Positions 1 through 7,394 of a stretch of 64,000 nucleotides of DNA are shown one piece after another. The translations under genes were made by a program, and so were the position numbers. The notes under the pieces were generated by a model. That model saw only the letters and a list, made by a program, of their open reading frames with translations, was not told where the DNA came from and searched no databases. This DNA is from Streptomyces sp. R21 (GTDB lineage Bacteria; Actinomycetota; Actinomycetes; Streptomycetales; Streptomycetaceae): positions 3,906,001 through 3,970,000 of the forward strand of contig NZ_CP163435.1 in NCBI RefSeq assembly GCF_041051975.1. The letters are read 5' to 3'. The stretch's first letter is position 1. Each line of letters begins with the position of its first letter.

Positions 1-1131
1 TACGGCGAGATCTTCCGCCGCAACACCCACGCGAGCGGTGTCATCCCGCAGATCTCGCTGGTCGTCGGCCCGTGTGCCGGTGGCGCGGTGTACTCCCCCG
101 CCATCACCGACTTCACGGTCATGGTCGACCAGACCTCGCACATGTTCATCACCGGCCCGGACGTCATCAAGACGGTCACCGGAGAGGACGTCGGCTTCGA
201 GGAACTGGGCGGCGCCCGCACGCACAACGCGGTCTCCGGCGTGGCCCACCACATGGCGGGTGACGAGAAGGACGCCATCGAGTACGTCAAGCAGCTGCTG
301 TCGTACCTGCCGTCCAACAACCTCTCCGAGCCCCCGGTCTTCCCGGAGGAGGCGGACCTCGCCCTCACCGACGAGGACCGCGAGCTGGACACGATCGTGC
401 CGGACAGCGCGAACCAGCCGTACGACATGCACACGGTGATCGAACACGTCCTGGACGACGCCGAGTTCTTCGAGACGCAGCCGCTGTTCGCGCCGAACAT
501 CCTCACCGGCTTCGGCCGGGTCGAGGGCCGCCCGGTGGGCATCGTCGCCAACCAGCCGATGCAGTTCGCGGGCTGCCTCGACATCGACGCGAGCGAGAAG
601 GCCGCGCGTTTCGTGCGCACCTGCGACGCCTTCAACGTGCCCGTGCTGACCTTCGTGGACGTGCCCGGGTTCCTGCCCGGCGTCGACCAGGAGCACACCG
701 GCATCATCCGCCGCGGCGCCAAGCTGATCTACGCCTACGCCGAGGCCACCGTCCCGCTGATCACGGTCATCACCCGCAAGGCCTTCGGCGGCGCCTACGA
801 CGTCATGGGCTCCAAGCACCTGGGCGCCGACCTCAACCTCGCCTGGCCGACCGCCCAGATCGCCGTCATGGGCGCACAGGGCGCGGTCAACATCCTGCAC
901 CGGCGCACCATCGCCGCCACCGCTCCCGAGGACCAGGAGGCCACCCGGGCCCGGCTGATCCAGGAGTACGAGGACACGCTGCTCAACCCGTACACGGCGG
1001 CCGAGCGCGGCTACATCGACGGCGTGATCATGCCGTCCGACACCCGCGCCCACGTCGTCCGCGGACTGCGTCAGCTGCGCACCAAGCGGGAATCACTGCC
1101 CCCGAAGAAGCACGGCAACATCCCCCTCTAA
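1..1131 (+). CDS. pccB: Acyl-CoA (propionyl-CoA) carboxylase beta subunit, 5' end outside window
   Basis: This is the carboxyltransferase subunit that moves the carboxyl group from carboxybiotin to propionyl- or acetyl-CoA, making methylmalonyl- or malonyl-CoA in the cytoplasm. The frame is open from base 1, so about the first third of a ~530-residue protein is missing. The crotonase-type oxyanion motifs are visible (GPCAGGAVYSPA in the N-half; VDVPGFLPG and AFGGAYDVMG in the C-half), and the protein ends in KKHGNIPL, a usual tail for this family. The epsilon-subunit gene starts 16 bases downstream, as in other actinomycete acyl-CoA carboxylases. Family assignment is firm; propionyl- versus acetyl-CoA preference is inferred from the paired epsilon gene. 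Confidence 0.96.
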   Translation, partial: YGEIFRRNTHASGVIPQISLVVGPCAGGAVYSPAITDFTVMVDQTSHMFITGPDVIKTVTGEDVGFEELGGARTHNAVSGVAHHMAGDEKDAIEYVKQLLSYLPSNNLSEPPVFPEEADLALTDEDRELDTIVPDSANQPYDMHTVIEHVLDDAEFFETQPLFAPNILTGFGRVEGRPVGIVANQPMQFAGCLDIDASEKAARFVRTCDAFNVPVLTFVDVPGFLPGVDQEHTGIIRRGAKLIYAYAEATVPLITVITRKAFGGAYDVMGSKHLGADLNLAWPTAQIAVMGAQGAVNILHRRTIAATAPEDQEATRARLIQEYEDTLLNPYTAAERGYIDGVIMPSDTRAHVVRGLRQLRTKRESLPPKKHGNIPL

Positions 1132-1147
1132 AGCCTCGGGAGAGATT

Positions 1148-1357
1148 GTGACGATCAAGGTCGTACGGGGCAATCCGACCCCGGAGGAGCTGGCCGCCGC
1201 ACTGGCGGTGGTCCGGGCACGCGCCGCGGCGGCATCCGGCACGCCGTCCGGCGCGCCCCGCGAGCCGGACGCCTGGGCGAACCCGGCACGGCTGGCCCTG
1301 AGCCGGCTGCCCGCACCGGGCCCCGCCGCCTGGGGCCGCACGTACTGGCCCAGCTAG
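1148..1357 (+). CDS. Acyl-CoA carboxylase epsilon subunit (69 aa)
   Basis: Small accessory subunit found only in actinomycete acyl-CoA carboxylases, where it binds and stimulates the beta subunit. The GTG start follows a GGGAGAG ribosome-binding site. The N-terminal MTIKVVRGNPTPEELAAAL stretch is the diagnostic motif: a beta strand then the first helix. The end WGRTYWPS is also typical, and the middle is Ala/Pro-rich and poorly conserved. It lies 16 bases behind pccB, so it is almost certainly co-transcribed. Its TAG stop overlaps the stop codon of the convergent esterase gene by 4 bases (CTAG). Confidence 0.92.
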   Translation: MTIKVVRGNPTPEELAAALAVVRARAAAASGTPSGAPREPDAWANPARLALSRLPAPGPAAWGRTYWPS

Positions 1358-2517
1358 CGCTCAAGAAGACCGGCGAGGGCTTCGGCCATCACCTCGTACC
1401 CGGCGTCGTTCGGGTGCAGGTGGTCGCCGAAGTCGTACGCCGGGTGCAGCCGGTCCGGGTCCGCCGGGTCGGCCATGACGCGGTTCAGGTCCACCACCGC
1501 GTCGTACTCGCCCGAGCAGCGAATCCATTCGTCGACCTCGTGGCTCACCTTCGCCGCGTGCTCGCCCCAGTGGTCGGAGCCGCCGAAGGGGAGCAGGGTC
1601 GCGCCGACGACGTACAGGCCCCGCGCGCGAGCCCGGCGGATCAACTCCCGGTGGCCGGCGATGAGTTCCTCGGCCTCGACGACCGGGGCGGGCTTGTACG
1701 TGAGCTGTTCGTCGGTCTCGCTGAAGCCGATGTCGTTGAGGCCCTGGAGCACGACGAGTGTGCTCACGCCCTCGTGGTCGAGGACGTCGCGGGCGAGCCG
1801 GTGGACGCTCCTCTCGCCGTACCACGCCGAATCGTTGAGAAGCAGGTTGCCGCCGATCCCGGCGTTCAGCACGGGCCGTCCGGTGCGTTCGGCGAGCGCG
1901 TCGGACCAGCGCCGGTCGGCACCCGGGGTCGAGCCGAAGCCGTCGGTGATCGAGTCGCCGAGGAGCGCGATCCCGTCCCTGCGGCCCGCGGAGACCTCGA
2001 CCGCGGAGAGGAAGTACCAGGACTCGGTGGTCGCGTCGAAGCCCTCGCCGCCGGTGTCCGCCAGGCGGTCGCCGGGACCGCGGTAGCTGGTCGTGAAGGC
2101 CTGGGCGTGGAAGGTCGCGGGGCCGGTGACGGCGTCGAGGTGCAGGGTGACGGTCACCGACTCCCCTGACTCCAGGGCGAGTCCGACCGCGTCGCTGACC
2201 GTGTGGCCGTACGCCGGGATCTCGACGGACGCGGCCCCCGCGAAGGTCAGCCGCCGTACCGAGCCGGGCTGCACGGCAGCGCCCGCCCCCGTCCGGGCGA
2301 GGCTCGCGCCCGCGACCCTCAGGGGTGAGGTGCCGTACGCATTGGAGAGCCGGACGCGGACGCGGTCGCCGCCCGCGCTCAGCCGGACGACCTGGCGCAG
2401 GGACTGCCGCCAGAAGCCCTCCTGCGACCAGTTGGGGGTGAAGCCCTCACTGGGGCGCTGGGGCGAGGCGGTCCAGGCGGTGGTGAACACGACGAAGGCC
2501 TCCATAAATGGTTCCAC
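1354..2517 (-). CDS. SGNH/GDSL-family esterase or lipase
   Basis: A 387-residue hydrolase with the SGNH blocks in order: block I LLGDSITDG (catalytic Ser, near residue 190), block II Gly (LNAGIGGN), block III Asn (LQGLNDIG) and block V Asp-x-x-His (DHLHPN) near the C terminus. The ~190-residue N-terminal extension is beta-rich, as in Streptomyces secreted GDSL enzymes with a jelly-roll domain, but no clear signal peptide is visible from this start. The GTG start at 2517 is chosen because AAAGGA lies just upstream; an ATG four codons in (2505) is possible. Substrate unknown. It converges on the epsilon gene, sharing CTAG. Confidence 0.88.
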   Translation of the reverse strand: MEPFMEAFVVFTTAWTASPQRPSEGFTPNWSQEGFWRQSLRQVVRLSAGGDRVRVRLSNAYGTSPLRVAGASLARTGAGAAVQPGSVRRLTFAGAASVEIPAYGHTVSDAVGLALESGESVTVTLHLDAVTGPATFHAQAFTTSYRGPGDRLADTGGEGFDATTESWYFLSAVEVSAGRRDGIALLGDSITDGFGSTPGADRRWSDALAERTGRPVLNAGIGGNLLLNDSAWYGERSVHRLARDVLDHEGVSTLVVLQGLNDIGFSETDEQLTYKPAPVVEAEELIAGHRELIRRARARGLYVVGATLLPFGGSDHWGEHAAKVSHEVDEWIRCSGEYDAVVDLNRVMADPADPDRLHPAYDFGDHLHPNDAGYEVMAEALAGLLER

Positions 2518-2570
2518 GGTTCCTTTAGTGGCACTCGAAAGGTAACAGAGGATCCCCCACTAAGGGAACC
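2518..2570. promoter_or_regulatory. Interrupted inverted repeat overlapping the esterase ribosome-binding site
   Basis: GGTTCCTTTAGTGG (2518-2531) and CCACTAAGGGAACC (2557-2570) are complementary at 13 of 14 positions, separated by 25 bases. The proximal arm contains the esterase gene's AAAGGA ribosome-binding site on the minus strand. It could be a pair of repressor half-sites or an RNA hairpin that hides the ribosome-binding site. Confidence 0.55.
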
Positions 2571-2641
2571 AGAGACCCATTACGCGAAGTTGAGTACGCG
2601 TACTCAGGCGCCGGAGGACGCTCGCCCGGACCATCGAAGGC

Positions 2642-2770
2642 ATGCTGTGGTCCGACCCTGAGAACGAGCCGCCGAAGGAACTCCGCGACATGCAGGAGAT
2701 GTTGCGGCGGCTCGGCATTCTCATGGCGCTGGCCATGGTGCTGGCGATGCTCGTCCTCGGCATCATGTGA
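2642..2770 (+). CDS. Small conserved membrane protein (42 aa)
   Basis: Short ORF just ahead of maf. The N-terminal half is charged (LWSDPENEPPKELRDM, then a helix QEMLRRLG), and the C-terminal half is a single hydrophobic segment (ILMALAMVLAMLVLGIM) that should form one membrane span. Codon third positions are G/C-rich as in its neighbours. The nearest Shine-Dalgarno-like GGAGG is at 2613-2617, too far from the ATG at 2642, so a leaderless or weakly led message is likely. It ends 19 bases before maf, suggesting an operon. Function unknown; similar small proteins next to maf are common in Streptomyces as I recall. Confidence 0.7.
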   Translation: MLWSDPENEPPKELRDMQEMLRRLGILMALAMVLAMLVLGIM

Positions 2771-2789
2771 CCGCCGATACCCTGATCGC

Positions 2790-3410
2790 ATGACTGATCA
2801 GCCGCGCCGCCGCCTTGTGCTCGCCTCCCAGTCCCCCGCCCGGCTCGGACTGCTGCGCCAGGCCGGGCTCGCCCCCGAGGTGATCGTCAGCGGGGTCGAC
2901 GAGGACGCCGTGACCGCACCCACCCCCGCCGAACTCGCGCTAGCGCTGGCCGAGGCGAAGGCCTCCGTGGTCGCCGCGAAGCCGTCCGTCAAGGGCGCCC
3001 TGGTGATCGGCTGCGACTCGGTCCTGGACCTGGACGGCGAGGCGCTCGGCAAGCCCGCGGACGCCGAGGAGGCCACCGCGCGCTGGAAGTCGATGCGCGG
3101 GCGCGCCGGCACGCTGCAGACCGGGCACTGCGTGTGGGACACGACGACGGGGCGGCACGCCGCGGCGGTCGCGTCCACCGTGGTGCGCTTCGGCGAGCCC
3201 ACCGACGCCGAGATCGCCGCGTACGTCGCGTCCGGCGAACCCCTTCACGTGGCCGGGGCGTTCACCCTCGACGGCCGCTCGGCGCCGTTCATCGACGGCA
3301 TCGACGGAGACCACGGCAATGTCATCGGGATCTCGCTGCCGCTGGTGCGCCGACTGCTGGGCGAACTGGGCGTGGGGATCACGGAGTTGTGGGCGCCGCC
3401 GGAGAAGTGA
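2790..3410 (+). CDS. maf: Maf-like nucleoside triphosphate pyrophosphatase
   Basis: A 206-residue Maf/YhdE-family protein. The start LVLASQSPARLGLLRQAG is the family hallmark (nucleotide-binding SxSPxR), followed by the catalytic acidic loop around VSGVDED, CDSVLDLDG, GKP and W/R residues. The C-terminal region has FIDGIDGDHGNVIGISLP. Family members hydrolyse modified or non-canonical dNTP/NTPs to monophosphates, cleaning the nucleotide pool. Length is normal. It lies between the small membrane-protein gene and a convergent membrane-protein gene. Confidence 0.93.
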   Translation: MTDQPRRRLVLASQSPARLGLLRQAGLAPEVIVSGVDEDAVTAPTPAELALALAEAKASVVAAKPSVKGALVIGCDSVLDLDGEALGKPADAEEATARWKSMRGRAGTLQTGHCVWDTTTGRHAAAVASTVVRFGEPTDAEIAAYVASGEPLHVAGAFTLDGRSAPFIDGIDGDHGNVIGISLPLVRRLLGELGVGITELWAPPEK

Positions 3411-3441
3411 GCCGGGGCGGGTCGAGGGCCGGTGGAGCCGA

Positions 3442-3933
3442 TCAGGTCACCGAGGGCGCCGGAGGCGTGACGACGGGGGCTCCCCCGTTGTCACCATCGC
3501 TGCCCTTGCCGACGTCCCCCTGCGGGGCGTCGACGGGGCCCTCCCTGCGGTCGTACGTCATCAGAACCAGCAGGATCAGCGCCAGGACGACCATCATGAC
3601 GGCGAACGCGCCCCAGCCCACCAGACCCACCGTCAGGGCGCCCAGCAGGGCGTGCACCACGGCGGCGCTGATCAGCAGAATCCGGCCGAAGCCGGAGGGT
3701 GCGCGGTTGCGCACGGCGACGAGCAGGGCAGCAAGGCCGCACAGCGCGAAGTAGAGGCCGAAGACCACGCCCGCGACCTTCGACGACGTCGACATCATGT
3801 CCGTGTCGAGGCCGGCCAGCGACATGTTCTGCCGGTCCACGACCACGCCGAGGAACCAGTTGACCAGGCCGATGCCGAGCGCCTCCACGAAGAGCACGAT
3901 CGCGGTCACCCACGCGACAGGTCTGCGTGCCAC
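3442..3933 (-). CDS. Four-helix integral membrane protein, unknown function
   Basis: 163-residue protein with four hydrophobic segments: near residues 7-28, 54-75, 84-105 and 107-125. The last 35 residues form a charged, Pro/Gly/Asp-rich tail probably facing the cytoplasm. I do not recognise a named family. The ATG at 3933 gives an MARRPVAW start directly leading into the first membrane span. It converges with maf, and a perfect palindrome sits about 40 bases upstream of the start (3974-3993). Confidence 0.8.
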   Translation of the reverse strand: MARRPVAWVTAIVLFVEALGIGLVNWFLGVVVDRQNMSLAGLDTDMMSTSSKVAGVVFGLYFALCGLAALLVAVRNRAPSGFGRILLISAAVVHALLGALTVGLVGWGAFAVMMVVLALILLVLMTYDRREGPVDAPQGDVGKGSDGDNGGAPVVTPPAPSVT

Positions 3934-4292
3934 CGTTCCCCACCCACACTTCCGGCTGCTGTTACCCCAAGTACGTTCGAGTAGTACCGAACGCTACTAA
4001 CGGGTAAACCCGAGGACAAGGGTTCCGCGAAGGGCAAAGATTCGTTGGGCCATTCGTAGGGACTCCACAAAGAAACGGCGTGGGCCGCAGCACGCTCTCA
4101 CAGAGACCTTGACCACACAGGGGGGCTAGGGTTCGGGGAAGGATTCCTGCGTACCGCGGTGCGACAAGGGATATCGCGGGTCGAGCGGGCCTCGAATCAC
4201 GCTCCGTGTGGGCAAGCTCACCATTGGGGACGGGTCGAAAGGTCGTGTCGGCAGTCCCTAAACTCGGCTTGTTTCAAGGAGAGGGAGTCATC
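3934..4292. other. Intergenic region with the accA2 promoter
   Basis: The 359 bases hold the minus-strand leader of the membrane-protein gene and the plus-strand leader of the biotin carboxylase gene. A TAAACT -10-like hexamer at 4259-4264 would start transcription about 20 bases before the AAGGAGAGG ribosome-binding site and GTG start at 4293. A region rich in short G runs (4121-4140) precedes it. I see no RNA gene or small ORF with convincing codon bias. Confidence 0.4.
3974..3993. promoter_or_regulatory. Palindrome CGTTCG-N8-CGAACG upstream of the membrane-protein gene
   Basis: Perfect 6-bp arms with an 8-base spacer (AGTAGTAC). A second overlapping inverted pair, AGTAG (3980-3984) and CTACT (3994-3998), sits in the same place. 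The site is 41 bases upstream of the minus-strand start at 3933, so it could be an operator for that gene. Regulator unknown. Confidence 0.4.
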
Positions 4293-6065
4293 GTGCGCAA
4301 GGTGTTGATCGCCAACCGTGGCGAAATCGCTGTCCGCGTCGCTCGGGCCTGCCGTGACGCCGGGATCGCGAGCGTGGCCGTGTACGCGGAGCCGGACCGG
4401 GACGCGCTGCATGTCCGGGCGGCCGACGAGGCGTTCGCCCTGGGCGGTGACACCCCCGCCAGCAGCTACCTGGACATCGCCAAAGTGCTCCAGGCCGCCG
4501 CGGATTCCGGCGCGGATGCCATCCACCCGGGCTACGGCTTCCTCTCCGAGAACGCGGAGTTCGCGCAGGCGGTCCTGGACGCCGGCCTGATCTGGATCGG
4601 CCCGCCGCCGCAGGCCATCCGCGATCTCGGTGACAAGGTCGCCGCCCGGCACATCGCCCAGCGCGCCGGCGCCCCGCTGGTCGCCGGTACGCCGGACCCG
4701 GTCTCGGGCGCCGACGAGGTCGTCGCCTTCGCGCAGGAGCACGGGCTGCCGATCGCGATCAAGGCCGCCTTCGGCGGTGGCGGCCGCGGCCTGAAGGTCG
4801 CCCGCACCCTCGAAGAGGTTCCCGAGCTGTACGAGTCCGCGGTGCGCGAGGCCGTGGCGGCCTTCGGCCGGGGCGAGTGCTTCGTGGAGCGCTACCTCGA
4901 CAAGCCCCGGCACGTGGAGACCCAGTGCCTGGCCGACAGCCACGGCAACGTGGTGGTCGTCTCCACCCGTGACTGCTCCCTCCAGCGCCGCCACCAGAAG
5001 CTGGTCGAGGAGGCCCCGGCGCCGTTCCTGTCGGACGCCCAGGTCGCGGAGCTGTACTCCTCGTCCAAGGCGATCCTGAAGGAAGCCGGCTACGTCGGCG
5101 CCGGCACCGTCGAGTTCCTCGTCGGCATGGACGGCACGATCTCCTTCCTGGAGGTCAACACCCGCCTCCAGGTCGAGCACCCGGTCACCGAGGAGGTCGC
5201 CGGCATCGACCTCGTACGCGAGATGTTCCGCATCGCCGACGGCGAGGAGCTCGGCTACGGCGACCCCGAACTGCGCGGCCACTCCTTCGAGTTCCGCATC
5301 AACGGCGAGGACCCGGGCCGCGGCTTCCTGCCCGCGCCGGGCACCGTCACGACCTTCGACGCGCCGTCCGGCCCCGGTGTCCGCCTGGACGCGGGCGTCG
5401 AGTCCGGCTCGGTCATCGGCCCGGCCTGGGACTCCCTGCTGGCCAAGCTGATCGTCACCGGCGCCACCCGCGAGCAGGCCCTGCAGCGCGCCGCCCGCGC
5501 CCTGGAGGAGTTCCAGGTGGAGGGCATGGCCACGGCCATCCCGTTCCACCGCGCGGTGGTCACCGACCCCGCCTTCGCTCCCGAACTCACCGGCTCCGCC
5601 GACCCGTTCACCGTGCACACGCGGTGGATCGAGACCGAGTTCGTCAACGAGATCAAGCCGTTCGCCGCCCCGGCCGACACCGAGGTCGAGGACGAGCCGG
5701 GCCGCGAGACCGTGGTCGTCGAGGTCGGCGGCAAGCGCCTGGAGGTCTCCCTCCCGGTCTCGCTGGGCATGTCGCTGGCGCGCACCGGCCTGGCCGCCGG
5801 TGCCAAGCCGAAGCGCCGGGCGGCGAAGAAGTCCGGCCCGGCCGCCTCCGGCGACACCCTCGCCTCCCCGATGCAGGGCACCATCGTCAAGGTCGCCGTC
5901 GAGGAGGGCCAGGAGGTCAAGGAGGGCGATCTGATCGTCGTCCTGGAGGCCATGAAGATGGAGCAGCCCCTCAACGCCCACCGCTCGGGCACCATCAAGG
6001 GCCTGACCGCCGAGGTCGGCGCGTCCCTCACCTCCGGCGCCCCCATCTGCGACATCAAGGACTGA
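4293..6065 (+). CDS. accA2: Acyl-CoA carboxylase alpha subunit (biotin carboxylase + BCCP)
   Basis: 590-residue biotin carboxylase/biotin carboxyl carrier fusion that makes carboxybiotin with ATP and bicarbonate for the carboxyltransferase beta subunits (such as PccB upstream). The N-terminal biotin carboxylase starts RKVLIANRGEIAVR. It has the glycine-rich ATP loop AFGGGGRGLKVA, the catalytic EVNTRLQVEHPVTE segment, then a linker rich in Ala/Lys and a BCCP domain ending with the biotinylation motif EAMKMEQP. The GTG at 4293 is chosen because AAGGAGAGG is at the right spacing; the frame also opens further upstream, without a ribosome-binding site. Length and domain order match Streptomyces AccA proteins. 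Confidence 0.96.
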   Translation: MRKVLIANRGEIAVRVARACRDAGIASVAVYAEPDRDALHVRAADEAFALGGDTPASSYLDIAKVLQAAADSGADAIHPGYGFLSENAEFAQAVLDAGLIWIGPPPQAIRDLGDKVAARHIAQRAGAPLVAGTPDPVSGADEVVAFAQEHGLPIAIKAAFGGGGRGLKVARTLEEVPELYESAVREAVAAFGRGECFVERYLDKPRHVETQCLADSHGNVVVVSTRDCSLQRRHQKLVEEAPAPFLSDAQVAELYSSSKAILKEAGYVGAGTVEFLVGMDGTISFLEVNTRLQVEHPVTEEVAGIDLVREMFRIADGEELGYGDPELRGHSFEFRINGEDPGRGFLPAPGTVTTFDAPSGPGVRLDAGVESGSVIGPAWDSLLAKLIVTGATREQALQRAARALEEFQVEGMATAIPFHRAVVTDPAFAPELTGSADPFTVHTRWIETEFVNEIKPFAAPADTEVEDEPGRETVVVEVGGKRLEVSLPVSLGMSLARTGLAAGAKPKRRAAKKSGPAASGDTLASPMQGTIVKVAVEEGQEVKEGDLIVVLEAMKMEQPLNAHRSGTIKGLTAEVGASLTSGAPICDIKD

Positions 6066-6080
6066 TCCTGATCCGTAGAG

Positions 6081-6141
6081 GGTCGTTGGCAGACGCAGAA
6101 GGTCGTCGGCACGACTCGTAGCGGGTCGTCGGTACGGCATC
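6081..6141 (+). repeat. Three imperfect GGTCGTYGGYA repeats after accA2
   Basis: Three copies of a GGTCGT(T/C)GG(C/T)A core lie about 20 bases apart just beyond the accA2 stop. They could help end or stabilise the transcript. No long hairpin is evident. Confidence 0.3.
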
Positions 6142-6249
6142 CCGGAGCGCTCGGTGGACTGGAACAGTCAGTCCGCCGGGCGCTTCGGCGTTCCCGGCCG
6201 ACGGCACCGCCCCGCGGCGCGGGGAAGGTCGGCGGCGGCGCGGGTCGGG

Positions 6250-7227
6250 TCAGCGACGGCGCATGTCCGCCACGCGGGCGCGCTCCGACGGGGGCTGATC
6301 CCCGCCCAGGACGGTCGCGCTGCGCAGGCCGGGTCCCGCACCCGGCACTTGGCCGCGCCGCGGTCCGGGGAGAGGCACGTCCCGGCGCGGCTGACGCCCC
6401 GCCGGGACCGAATCGCCTCCTGAGCCCGATGAGGATCCGTTCGACGACGACCCGGCCACCGCGATCTGCACGCCCTGGTCCGCCAGGGCCTGCAACTCGG
6501 TGGCCGCGCGGTCGTCGTGCCCGGGCGGTTCGTCCGTCACCAGCCGGGTGATCACATCGGTCGGCACCGTCTGGAACATCGTGTCGGTGCCGAGCTTCGT
6601 GTGGTCGGCGAGGACGACGACCTCGGACGCGGCCTGCACGAGCGCACGGTCGACGGACGCCGACAGCATGTTGGACGTGGACAGCCCGCGCTCGGCGGTC
6701 AGACCGCTCCCGGAGAGGAAGGCCCTGGACACGCGCAGCCCCTGGAGGGACTGCTCGGCCCCGCTGCCCACGAGGGCGTAGTTGGAACCGCGCAGGGTGC
6801 CGCCGGTCATCACGACTTCCACACGGTTTGCATGGGCCAACGCCTGCGCCACCAAAAGGGAGTTGGTGACGACGGTCAGCCCGGGCACCCGTGCGAGCCG
6901 GCGTGCCAGCTCCTGCGTGGTGGTGCCCGCCCCGACCACGATGGCTTCGCCTTCTTCGACGAAGCTCGCGGCGAGATCGGCGATGGCCGTCTTCTCGGCG
7001 GTCGCGAGATGTGACTTCTGCGGAAAGCCGGACTCCCGCGTAAACCCGCCCGGCAATACCGCACCGCCATGTCGGCGGTCGAGGAGTCCTTCTGCCTCCA
7101 GTGCGCGCACGTCCCGCCGTACGGTCACTTCGGAGGTCTGGACGACGCGGGCGAGCTCACGGAGCGACACGGCCCCGTTCGCTCGCACCATTTCGAGGAT
7201 CAATTGGCGACGTTCTGCAGCGAACAC
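6250..7227 (-). CDS. DeoR-family transcriptional regulator
   Basis: 325 residues. The N-terminal winged helix-turn-helix follows the DeoR pattern (MFAAERRQLILEMVRANG... SEVTVRRDVRALE), recognition helix near residues 31-45. The effector domain has the sugar-phosphate binding features ATTTQELARRL (written VGAGTTTQE here), VTNSLLVAQAL and a LADHTKLG segment. The last ~75 residues are Ser/Gly/Pro/Arg-rich and outside the DeoR fold. DeoR proteins usually respond to phosphorylated sugars or nucleoside breakdown products. It sits 2.3 kb from pnp and is a candidate, unproven, for the regulator of the nucleoside genes in this window. GTG start chosen by domain alignment. Confidence 0.9.
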   Translation of the reverse strand: MFAAERRQLILEMVRANGAVSLRELARVVQTSEVTVRRDVRALEAEGLLDRRHGGAVLPGGFTRESGFPQKSHLATAEKTAIADLAASFVEEGEAIVVGAGTTTQELARRLARVPGLTVVTNSLLVAQALAHANRVEVVMTGGTLRGSNYALVGSGAEQSLQGLRVSRAFLSGSGLTAERGLSTSNMLSASVDRALVQAASEVVVLADHTKLGTDTMFQTVPTDVITRLVTDEPPGHDDRAATELQALADQGVQIAVAGSSSNGSSSGSGGDSVPAGRQPRRDVPLPGPRRGQVPGAGPGLRSATVLGGDQPPSERARVADMRRR

Positions 7228-7394
7228 GAAACTGACAGTAACCCCAACGACCGTCTGCTTTCAGCACTATGCGCCGAATAACCGAAGTTGTTCGCATGGC
7301 CGAACCAGAAGTGGTATACGGGCCTAATCGCGGCGCCTATGCCGCACGAATGGGTGACAACTCCCCGTGACCAGCAAGGAGTTGCCTTTCGCCG

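Noticed and set aside
4109..4132. TTGACC ... TAGGGT as the accA2 promoter
   Set aside because: Only 12 bases separate the hexamers, too short for a sigma-70-type promoter, and the site is 160 bases from the start. TAAACT at 4259 is a better -10.
4185..4215. tRNA-like TCGAATCAC segment
   Set aside because: No acceptor, D-arm or anticodon arm pairing around it; no tRNA gene found in the window.
4218..6140. 640-codon open frame antisense to accA2
   Set aside because: Shadow of the biotin carboxylase gene caused by GC-rich third positions; no domain, and its own third positions are not G/C-biased as in real genes.
6154..6423. 89-codon plus-strand frame after accA2
   Set aside because: Arg-rich composition, overlaps the 3' end of the DeoR gene in antisense, no ribosome-binding site.
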